Shown here: positions 54,735 to 64,000 of the stretch, piece after piece
Layout: every line of letters starts with the position of its first letter
How positions within the stretch are numbered: position 1 is the first letter of the stretch
DNA from: Calliphora vicina
Lineage: Eukaryota > Arthropoda > Insecta > Diptera > Calliphoridae
Reading direction: 5' to 3'
NCBI RefSeq assembly: GCF_958450345.1
Contig: NC_088780.1
Location: 134,492,226-134,556,225, forward strand
DNA: 64,000 nt
Notes under the pieces: model-generated
Told to the model about the DNA's origin: nothing
Databases searched by the model: none
The model's input: only the letters and a program-made list of their open reading frames with translations
Position numbers and translations under genes: made by a program

Positions 54735-55858
54735 CCCTCCGTTACTCGCAGCAACTGATCTATTTGATACAGGCAAAAATTTTTTAAACACCCTAAGAAG
54801 TTTTAAGCTTTTTTTGATAAAAATATATTTATACTGCAATTTTATTTTTATTATTCTTTTAAATATGTACTTTGACTTTAACCCCTTGTGGACCAAGGCT
54901 TTAAATCGTTGAAAAAGTTTTATTTTTTTTATGAAATAGTGAAAATAAGGATTTCAGGAAGTTATTTACAAAATTGTAACTTTGTGGAGGACCTGTAAGA
55001 TACCGAAAGGGACCAGCAAGGATCCGAAAGGGATCTGGTACCGTTGGATCAGCATCAGCCAAAAGATAAAAAAACTCATAGATTTTTGTTTACATTTTAT
55101 TAATACATTGATTAGTTATGTAACTTTTATAAAATTTTCTATTACAAGTCTATTTTATGGTATTTTTTGTCATTACAACATAAATTAACACCACAATGAG
55201 AACATAAAATAAGTCACCGTTATTCTAGGTTGACAGCCCTTGGCCGAGTGAACTCGGGTCATTCCGGTGCGTAGAACCGGCTGTCATGGGAATGTTATTC
55301 TAGGTAAGCGAGTTTGCCAATCACCCCTATCGGCAATAACATGTGAAATTTTGTTCCCATGAAATATCCATTTCCCTCGAAGGGAAAATTGCTATCGGGA
55401 ATATCATGATGAACTTTACATTCACAATAGTTGATTTTGTTCGTAACAGCTGTTTATTGTTTACAAAATTCCATCTAAAAATTTCACAACAAGGGGAATT
55501 TTTTTCACGTGAACAAAGTTGATGAACGAAAAAAGGAAAAGGGAAAATATTTCATGTGAAATGTTGATTCGCGATAGGGGTGAATATGTAGACAAAAAAA
55601 TATATTATTCCAAAGATGTTAGTGTACTTCAAAGTACTTTTGGGCAAAAGGGGTCAAAATATGTGTTGTTTTCATTTTGTAAGCTTATTATTGTTATGGT
55701 ACTTATAAGTACCGTCGATCGACAAAGGGTTAATATTGTTTTTATGTTTTCGAAATAAAAAGTGAAGAGATTATTTTCAAACGCGCCTTTCTTTTATTGA
55801 TATCAATTTGATACATTGCGACTAATCTCGATTGAAAATGATTGCGACTAACGGAGGG
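54735..55858. mobile_element. piggyBac-like element with TTAA target duplication
   Basis: CCCTCCGTTACTCGCAGC follows TTAA (54731-54734), and GCGACTAACGGAGGG precedes TTAA (55859-55862). TTAA duplication with CCC-initial inverted ends is the piggyBac signature. Subterminal 'aaccccttgtggacc' (54882) and 'cgatcgacaaagggtt' (55717) look like internal repeats. No transposase is left, and a CACCCCTATCG MITE is inserted at 55325-55584. Confidence 0.75.
55325..55584. mobile_element. CACCCCTATCG MITE nested in the piggyBac-like element
   Basis: cacccctatcggcaataaca at the left and 'ttcgcgataggggtg' at the right, flanked by AAT on both sides. It is inverted relative to the copy at 44692, with the same 'gaacaaagttgatgaacgaa' interior. 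Confidence 0.76.
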
Positions 55859-55869
55859 TTAATTTAAAA

Positions 55870-57160
55870 ACATTAATTTCAAACATCTGCTTAAGTTTGA
55901 TAAATCATTGAGAATTATATTTGATAATTTAAATAAAATTAACATAATTTTCACAAATTTTACTCTTTTTTGGGAAAATAAATAAATAAAATAAATGAAA
56001 CCCATGTTTTTATAATACAAGCGAGAACTTTGAGTGGAAATTTTACATGTACATATTTTGTTTTTGTTACAATAACAAAACAAATGTAAAACTTGTATTA
56101 TAAAAACAGCACAAAAATAGATTTAAATAGATTTAAAAGAAATCTATAGACTACCATCGCATATTGAAAAAAAAAAACACAAATTTATATTAGTGGCGAT
56201 GACTGACTTGGTTGAATGGAGGGAGGAACTGTTTCTTTAAGAGAGAGCGCATTTGTGAATGTTTAAATGTATTAGTTGGCATACAACAGCGATGAGCGCA
56301 TCAACAACAATCATTATCATCGCAATCATCATTATTCTTTAGACCCCCTTAAATGCCTCTCATCTCCCTGAAACACCTTCCGACGCTTTCCTTCATTCAT
56401 TTCAACTAACATGTGTTAGTTGTTATTGTTATTGTTTTGTTTTCCATGTGTTGTTGTAATAAACCCAACCAATATTTAATTTTGTAATACAAATTATAAG
56501 AAATGATTAAAAAATTACGCTTAAAAGAAAAATTTATGAAAAGTACCAAAAAAAAAAACATTCGTAAAAATTTAAATACTTCTTATTAAAAATTAAAATA
56601 TGTAGAATGAAAAAACTGCAAAATCTAGAAAAAAAAAGCAGATGGAGAGTAAAGAATTTAAAAAAATGAATTAGTTGTTGCCTTGATTATTGTTGTTGTT
56701 ACACCAATAATGGATAAACAAAAAATGTTTTAAAATTTTATGTAGTACGATGATTCATTTATTATTAATGACAAATTTGTATAAATATCTATCTATCTAT
56801 CTATATTCTATATATAAAATTATTCGTTTTCACAAAAATTAGCTAGTGAAAAATAAAAAAAAATAAAATATTTTATTACTATTTTTGCTTTTGTTATTGA
56901 CTCAAAAAGAATTAGCAATGAAATCTCTACACTAGCAAAAACAATTTGTCTAATTCGTTGTAGAATCTTTCCTAAATTTATAACAAATTTTGCCAGGCTT
57001 TATCCGAATACTCAAAGTTGCTAAATAATGTCATTCATGTTTTTAAAGGCATTACCAGGGTTTCGAAGAACTACTAAAAGCAGTCGCATTTTACTGAATA
57101 GTTGACTTTTTACAGTCTCATGCTTAAAAAAAGTAACTAGTTTCAGTTTTTGATCACATG
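55870..57160. other. AT-rich intronic sequence with a (CTAT)n microsatellite
   Basis: A CTAT run lies at about 56784-56803. 56195-56260 is purine-rich and 56280-56420 is the least AT-rich part of the region (ctcatctccctgaaacacct), but no convincing exon or promoter was defined. Palindrome 'aatacaagcgagaac'/'tttttacatgtacat' texts are short. Confidence 0.4.
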
Positions 57161-57161
57161 G

Positions 57162-59426
57162 TTACTGAAAACAGTTGACTGTGCACACACATTACAACAG
57201 CAAGCAGCAATAGATTTTGTTTTTTTTCAGCAGCCAAACGAATCAGCAGCCGCCATGTTTCAGTTTTCAACTCTACCGAACTGATTACACGACTTCAGCA
57301 GCAAAAACATTTCTGTGTGTGCTGCTTACGCATTGTCAGTTTCGAGTTTTGTTTTTCGTACTACGCAGCGTAACAAAAACTGCTAGCTCGACTGAATAGT
57401 ACGACTGGCTAGTTTGGCTGGTTGTATAAAATGTGTGTACAACAACACACACTTTATGAAGCTCGGTTGAATCGTATGATTTTTTGGTTTTTGTGTTTAC
57501 ATATCACAGAGGAAATTTAAATGTTATTATTGTTAATAGAAATAAATAGGAAATTCTTATATTTATTATATCTTAATTAAAAATACTAAAAAATAAATTT
57601 AATAAAATTATTAATTAATAAATTTAGAATAAAAAAAATTATTGATATTTTTTTATTATATTTTATATTGACTAACACAGTACAACATTTTTCAGTCCAT
57701 TGCTTTGGGACTCAATTCTGACAATTGCACGTGAAAGTAGCTCCAAAAATAAGGGGCTATTTTGTCAAGTTGGCTGCCATAATAATTTAATGGCCATACG
57801 AATTTTTTTCCTCAAGGTGGATTTTTATCACTTTTTCTATATTTTAGCACGGTTATATTGAATAGTAGAAGAAAAGTACGGAACATACCTACCCGAAAAA
57901 GTTGCATCCAGTGCCTTAAAAATCGCAAAAATGAAAATTTTTACCAATTTTTCACCTTTTTTGCTCAATAACTGGATAACAAATCCAATTATGGACCGAA
58001 CACCATGAAATTAGGTCGTGTGATTTGTGTTTATATGAAAGTTATTTATCATGAATTTTTCTTGAATACCATAATTTTTAACAGATTTATTCACTTTAAA
58101 GTGATTTTTGGAAGCGGGTCTTATATGGGAGCTATGAATAATTATGGACCGATCATAATAAAATTTGGTGACATGAATTTTGCATATATAAAACTTATTT
58201 GGAGCGAAATTTTGTGTAGATACATATATAAATTAAACATTTATGACCGATAAAGTCCAATTTCGGGAGGACATTTGTATGGGGGCTAGGTGAAATAATG
58301 AACCGATTTCAGCCAACATCAACAGGCTTCGTCCCTGTGCCGAGAAAATTATATGTACCAAATTTGTTTATGATCGGTCCATAATTATTCATAGCTCCCA
58401 TATAAGACCCGCTTCCGAAAATCACTTTAAAGTGAATAAATCTGTTAAAAATTATGGTATACAAGAAAAATTCATGATAAATAACTTTCATATAAACACA
58501 AATCACACGACCTAATTTCATGGTGTTCGGTCCATAATTGGATTTGTAATTCAGTTATTGAGCAAAAAAGGTGAAAAATTGGTAAAAATTTTCATTTTTA
58601 CGATTTTTAAGGCACTGGATGCAACTTTTTCGGGTAGGTATGTTCCGTACTTTTCTTCTACTATTCAATATATACAACTTTGCTTCAGCCACAAAAGAGA
58701 TATTCCGTACGGTATACGAGATATAACCGTGCTAAAATATAGAAAAAGTGATAAAAATCCACCTTGAGGAAAAAAATTCGTATGGCCATTAAATTATTAT
58801 GGCAGCCAACTTGACAAAACTAATGATACAGAAGTCCTTATTTTTGGGGCTACTTTCACGTGCAATTGTCAGAATTGAGTCCCAAAGCAATGGACTGAAA
58901 AATGTTGTACTGTGTTAGTCAATATAAAATATAATAAAAAAATATCAATAATTTTTTATTCTAAATTTATTAATTAATAATTTTATTAAATTTATTTTTT
59001 AGTATTTTTAATTAAGATATAATAAATATAAGAATTTCCTATTTATTTCTATTAACAATAATAACATTTAAATTTCCTCTGTGATATGTAAACACAAAAA
59101 CCAAAAAATCATACGATTCAACCGAGCTTCATAAAGTGTGTGTTGTTGTACACACATTTTATACAACCAGCCAAACTAGCCAGTCGTACTATTCAGTCGA
59201 GCTAGCAGTTTTTGTTACGCTGCGTAGTACGAAAAACAAAACTCGAAACTGACAATGCGTAAGCAGCACACACAGAAATGTTTTTGCTGCTGAAGTCGTG
59301 TAATCAGTTCGGTAGAGTTGAAAACTGAAACATGGCGGCTGCTGATTCGTTTGGCTGCTGGAAAAAAACAAAATCGATTGCTGCTTGCTGTTGTAATGTG
59401 TGTGCACAGTCAACTGTTTTCAGTAA
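57162..59426. repeat. 2.27-kb near-perfect palindrome (foldback-like element)
   Basis: 57162-58165 is nearly identical to the reverse complement of 58366-59426. The outer tips read ttactgaaaacagttgactg on both strands, and the ~200-bp centre is unpaired. The right arm carries ~54 bp (near 58660-58715) absent from the left, where the break falls between TATAT repeats. A second small difference lies near 57750/58815. Duplicate open stretches (57217-57399/59189-59413 and 58005-58253/58309-58521) are mirror images, not genes. The parent family is unknown. Confidence 0.88.
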
Positions 59427-59429
59427 GCA

Positions 59430-60050
59430 AATTGTTGAAATTGAAGACTTAAACTTTTTTCAGTTCAGTCGTTACATGAGGCTATTTATTTTGGTGCTGA
59501 ATATTAAACCCTGGGCATTACATTTGAGGTTTGTACGTTTGATTAATGATATTTTCATTTGATAATTATTTTTATCTAATGTTTCTCAAAACCTAAGCAA
59601 CCCAGCTGGAAAATGTGTCTTATCGACAATGGCACAAGTGATTCTTTAAGTAAAGTTCATTAGATGATGGCAATTAAGCTGAAATATGCTTTCATAAATA
59701 ACATAATAATACTAAATTATTTACTGGTTATTGTTATAGCACATTCCTCCTTTAGGTTCCATTAGATAATACGTCATCGGTTTTATTTTTATTAAGCGTT
59801 TAATTTTAGCTTAGAAATATTTAACTGGTTTTAACTGGTATGTCAATAGAGCATACTGGTCTTCACTTGGTATCGAAAAGTGTACAAAGATGATATGATC
59901 ATGCTGCAACTACGCTTTGTCTTACAAGTGTTTTAGACTATTCCACAAATTAAATCCCTAATTACATTTATAAAATGCTATAAATAAGCAAATAAATGTG
60001 TATTTTCATCTAAATTTAATATTCTGATGTTTTATTCATTTTGTTTTATT
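59430..60050. other. Sequence between the palindrome and the DINE-like element
   Basis: Nothing recognisable as coding. 'ttaactggttttaactggta' at 59819 is a short direct repeat. Confidence 0.4.
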
Positions 60051-60057
60051 TATACTC

Positions 60058-60735
60058 TTCACCATGAGTGGCAAGGGTATATGTATATAAGTTTGTCATT
60101 CCGTTTGTAATTTCTACATTTTTGATTTGCGACCCCACAAAGTATTCTGAATATATTCTGAATCGTTATAGATAGCGGAGTCGATACAGCCATGTCCGTT
60201 GTCCATCTGTGTATTGAAATCAGCCCCCAAATAACTTACATAAACGAATGATACATCAATGTATCCGAAATTCTTCCGGCTCGGTTGCTATTTAAAATCG
60301 AGAAAATCGGTCCACAAATGGCTGAGATATAAGGAAAAAAAAACCAGGACAACCTCGATTTTTGACCTATTTTTGACCCATATCTGGCTTACTAAATCAT
60401 TAATATAGACAATATGGATATCTAATGATAGATATTTCAAAGACCTGTGCAACGACGTATATAAGATCATAGTAAGTTGGACCTACAATGGGTCAAAATC
60501 GGAAAAAATATTTTTTAACCCGAATTTTTGTTTCCACCAACATTTTTTTTTGACTAAATATTAAAAAAAAAATTATTAAATTTAAAAAAAAATTAAAAAA
60601 CAATTTCGAAAAAACAACTGGAAAAAAATTAAATTTTGTTTACCTAAAAATATTTAAAATTTTTATTTTAAAGTATATTTTGGTGAAGGGTATATAAAAT
60701 TCGGCACAGCCGAATATAGCTCTCTTACTTGTTTA
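60058..60735 (+). mobile_element. DINE-1/INE-1-like (Helentron-type) element, fullest copy
   Basis: Starts in 'cttcaccatgagtggcaagg' and contains 'ttgcgaccccacaaagta', 'agatagcggagtcgat' and 'agccatgtccgttgtccatc'. It ends 'aattcggcacagccgaatat', 'agctctcttacttgttt'. The 'gagtcgat...gccatgtccgt' core is shared with Drosophila DINE-1. 'ggtgaagggtata' near the right end is the inverse of 'tatacYcttcacc' at the left. Fragments lie at 1-330, 1990-2527, 12292-12338, 20825-20943 and 29996-30115. Confidence 0.75.
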
Positions 60736-60739
60736 ATTT

Positions 60740-61478
60740 CGAATCACCCATCAAAGACACTGATTGGGATTATATGTCCCACTAAATATGCTTATTGGGA
60801 TTATATGTCCCAGGATAAAAGGCCGATTTCAGGATTTCCGAGTAAGCAGAACATAATATTTTTTCATCTTTTAGAAATACAAAAATTTCTACCATGATTT
60901 TTTTTTTTTAATTAGTGAATTTCAATTTTAGCATTTACTAACGTGACTTCTAGATTCTATATAGGATGTAATGTTATTAAAAACATATAAAATGACAATT
61001 TAATGCTTCAAAGAAATAATAAATGTTTCTCAAATGTTAATTCAAGAGCACTACGTGGAAATAGTACCAAAAATGAAAATTTCAAGCCAAAATCATTAAA
61101 TAAAGAACTAGTTCAGCACTGTTTCATCAAAGGTCTATTAGTTCCGAAGTAACAATTTCGAACAGTAATCATTGGTCGTAAATATTGTAAATTAAAAGAT
61201 ATAATTTAGCTTGTAGTATGTATGCATTTTTAGAAAATAACATAGGTACCTAGGTAGGTATAAAAAAGTTTTGTAAACAAAAAAAAAATTTGTAATTTCC
61301 ACATTTCTGAAATGAAACCCTAAACAAGTTCTTACAAAAATGTTTTGCTAAAACAAAACATATATTTATACTCAAACCATAAATAGTGAAATTGTAAATG
61401 CCAATAGGTATTTATCATTATCAATTTTAATAATAAATATTGGTTTAAAAATAGAAATGCTATTTTAAATATTCAAAC
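60740..61478. other. AT-rich sequence, short direct repeat only
   Basis: 'tgattgggattatatgtccc' (60761) and 'cttattgggattatatgtcc' (60791) form a 30-bp-spaced direct repeat. No coding sequence. Confidence 0.45.
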
Positions 61479-61662
61479 CATAGAGAAAATATACATAGAG
61501 CGTAAACTAGAAAAAAAATTACTCAAAATAATCACACATACAAGTATTGTTTTTGTTTTCACATAGTTTTTTTTTTACTAATACATTCTCACCACTTAGG
61601 TTTTAGACAACTGAGTTAGGTCTTTGACAGGTGAGTTTCCGATCTATGTGTATTTATCTATG
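61479..61662. mobile_element. ~184-bp hAT-type MITE, copy 2, TSD ATTCAAAC
   Basis: The element starts CATAGAGAAAATATACATAG and ends 'gatctatgtgtatttatctatg'-like sequence. ATTCAAAC is present on both sides (61471-61478 and 61663-61670), an 8-bp duplication typical of hAT. The interior matches the copy at 9897-10084 closely. Confidence 0.8.
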
Positions 61663-61670
61663 ATTCAAAC

Positions 61671-62038
61671 TATTTCTAAACATGAAAACGTTCAATATTT
61701 TTTATAAACGATAGGTACAACAAATTTAATTCAATTTACCAAACACGTACAAAATGACTTCATCATGAACATCAATGATGATGATCATAAAGGCGTAGTT
61801 TGGCAAACGAATTAATGCATACAAATTTAAAAAAAAAATTATTGGAGTAGTAATAAAATTAGATTATACACTCGAGGTTAGAACTTAAAATACAATAACA
61901 ATTCAAAATAAATACCCATACTCATAATTGACAAAATATTAAATAATTCTTATAATGTTTTATGTGTTTTGACTATACATATGTATTTCTTGTTCTCCTT
62001 TAACCTTTATTATCAATTTAATTTTGTTTTCAAAACAC
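61671..62038. other. AT-rich sequence next to the candidate MTHFSD first exon
   Basis: A short 'catcatgaacatcaatgatgatgatc'-type run of CAT/GAT repeats lies near 61760-61790. If 62039-62096 is an exon, this is intron 1 on the minus strand. No other feature seen. Confidence 0.4.
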
Positions 62039-62096
62039 CTGTTGAATTATCCATGCCTGACTTGGCTCGACATGATGGCTTGGGCTCTTCTTGCAT
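62039..62096 (-). CDS. Candidate first coding exon of the MTHFSD-like gene
   Basis: On the minus strand an ATG at 62096-62094 opens 19 codons (MQEEPKPSCRAKSGMDNST) followed by one base and a CAG/GTGTTT donor. That single base (G) plus the CT that starts exon 2 gives GCT (Ala), so the phase fits. The stretch is clearly more GC-rich than its surroundings. A TAG sits directly before the ATG, so it could instead be the acceptor of an internal exon. The donor is weak and the implied intron is about 15.4 kb; the call rests on phase, composition and location only. Confidence 0.33.
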
Positions 62097-62624
62097 CTAT
62101 TAGCAATTTAAAATAATGCAACATTTTAATTCCATTGATATTGCTTGTTTTTTTTTTAATTTTATTTTGGTTTAATTACACACAATAATTTGCGATAACG
62201 AAGAATGTTTTGTTTTGTATTTTTTAATTTCTCAACACAGGTAATAAACAAAATTCTCTCTAACTTTGTTGCTAGTATAGATAAGAATAAGAATATTGTA
62301 CAATTTCAAAAATATAATGCATTACGCTCTAAATGAGATTTAAATGCACATAGAAAACTAGTGTTACATAAAAGTCCAACCGAAAGTTTCTACAGTTTTA
62401 AAAAAAGAGTAAATTGATTGATTGTAAGAACCAAAAAACTGTCAAAATTATGTCAAACACAAAACAAATAACACTATTTAAATGTGTCACATAGGATATT
62501 GTTCTAACATCAGCCAACGATAAATCCTTTGCCATACAATTTTTTCAGACGAAATTCTAATACAAGAAAAATTATAACTTTAGTTGTTCTAATTAGTTAA
62601 TCGCCAGTGTACATAACGTATGTA

Positions 62625-63968
62625 CAGCTGCGGTCAAAATAATATTACGTAAAAACTGGTAAATTACTTTTTGTTGTTTTTGTATAAATTTGAACTTTCA
62701 AACCTTAAAAATAATTTTGAAAATTAGATGCAAATTTTAAAGAAAAAACTACATAATATATAAATACCTAAGAAATTCATCTGCCAAAAAAATAGAACCA
62801 AGCTAGAAATCGATTAAAATAAACAAAAATTAACCAGAACAAAATTTAATTTAGTAACAATTATTATGGTTTCTAACGTTCTTAACACGATATTATTAAA
62901 AGTAAAATAATTGCTGTATTTTTTTTCGTATTTTTTGGCAAAAAAAGAGCCCGACCACCTCCTACCCATAAATATTCTAAAATTTTCAAAATTTTGTTTC
63001 GAACTTGTATGCCAAATATATTTTTTCATTCCCCAAAATAAATTCTTAAATATTTTTGGTTTCCTTTTACCCTTTTTGTGACTTTTGGCCATCTATTTTT
63101 AATAAAATTGTGTTTGGGGTTTCATTCTGTGCCACGACATTGACCTTTTAGCTTGAAACCCAAATTTATATCACTTTATCATTCCATAGATCATTCCTAT
63201 GGTCATAATTTCTTTGATTTATATCTGAGCATTTGATCATATAAGATTGAATTATTTATTCCACATATTCAATATATTCTTCGAATGTTATAATAGAAAA
63301 ACCATAATCAAACTATAATTTTAAAATCTGTGTGTTTGTAAGATAAGATGAATATATTATCTTAAATATTGGTTGAAATTAGATTCGGAGCACATTCTAC
63401 AGAAGTCTGATATCAAACAATATAATTTGTTTAATTATTTGACAAAAAGTGTTTTGGTACTTGAATGTTGAAAAATGGTAATGCGACTTCGGAAATTTTA
63501 CCTTTAATAGAGGATTTATATAATTTAAATTTTGTTCTTGTAATGGCGAATAACTGCAACACTAGTCGTCACTTTTGACCACCTTGCAGTACATAAATGC
63601 CTGATTTTCGAAACGGTGGGCCAAGAGTGTTATGATTAAAAGCGATAAACGGTTTCGAAACCTAAAATTTATTTTTTATTTCAACGCAATGTTTTTTTTT
63701 AAAACTATTTCTAAATATCTATAAATAGTTTTATTCTGAATTAAGCTAATTTGTATGTTCAGAAATCATTATTTTTTAAACTCACATATACCACTTTTTT
63801 TGATACTAAAAAAATTTGAAAAGTTAAATTAATTTTTTGGTTTTTAATTTTATTTATTTCGATATAAATAGATTCAAATTATAATTTTATGGCGATTTTT
63901 AAAAACGAAAACAAGAATATTATATATTTTTCGACAATTTCTTACGATGGTGCTATTATTTTGACTGC
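62625..63968. mobile_element. Tc1-like transposon remnant
   Basis: CAGCTGCGGTCAAAATAATA starts at 62625 after TA. 'gctattattttgactgcac' (63951-63969) is the inverse end of the 'GCGGTCAAAATAATAGC' type, which is standard for Tc1 elements. The ~1.3-kb spacing fits the family. The minus strand near 63655-63540 gives broken, transposase-like pieces, but no confident domain was recognised. The outer tip of the right end is diverged. Confidence 0.55.
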
Positions 63969-64000
63969 ACAAAATCTGGGTATTTTTCAAAAATAGCATA

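Noticed and set aside
57217..59413. Four open stretches at 57217, 58005, 58309 and 59189
   Set aside because: They are mirror-image pairs created by the palindrome and have no recognisable domain.
1..64000. CRISPR array, prophage or bacterial-type operon
   Set aside because: Repeats are MITEs or a minisatellite, without spacer structure; introns and TE content are eukaryotic.

Overview
This is an AT-rich nuclear window (long poly-A/T runs, consensus GT/AG introns) from an animal with large, transposon-filled introns. The two genes read best as fly genes. DINE-1/INE-1-like, Tc1/IS630, Transib-like, PIF/Harbinger-like, piggyBac-like and hAT-like repeats sit in almost every non-coding stretch. 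That suggests a brachyceran fly, perhaps a calyptrate (blow fly or house fly type); the genus cannot be fixed from the sequence alone.

Two protein-coding genes converge. On the + strand, 3754-31258 holds the last six exons of an STK32 (YANK) family serine/threonine kinase. The 5' exons lie before base 1, and one intron is about 19.8 kb. On the - strand, 46592-42385 holds five exons of a methenyltetrahydrofolate-synthetase-domain protein (MTHFSD) with a C-terminal RRM. A phase-compatible candidate first exon lies at 62096-62039. The ~11 kb between the two 3' ends carries UTR sequence, SINE heads and MITEs. The two genes have no visible functional link.

Everything else is mobile-element archaeology, much of it nested: a DINE-like element inside an older 'CGTACGTGACA' repeat (1.9-2.9 kb); a deleted LINE (5.9-7.1 kb); a Harbinger-like element with a MADF-type fragment and a MITE inside (9.7-10.8 kb); Transib-like elements with CACWGTG-type ends and 5-bp target duplications (12.7, 19.0 and 47.2 kb); an IS630-like transposase split by two insertions (17.6-20.5 kb); a Tc1-like element holding two palindromic MITEs (20.7-22.5 kb); a ~114-bp minisatellite with higher-order structure (25.0-27.5 kb); a piggyBac-like element with a nested MITE (54.7-55.9 kb); a 2.3-kb near-perfect palindrome (57.2-59.4 kb); a DINE-like element (60.1-60.7 kb); and a Tc1-like remnant (62.6-64.0 kb).

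I found no rRNA, functional tRNA gene, CRISPR array or operon-like gene system. The most notable content is the set of Transib-like elements and the datable nesting of insertions.
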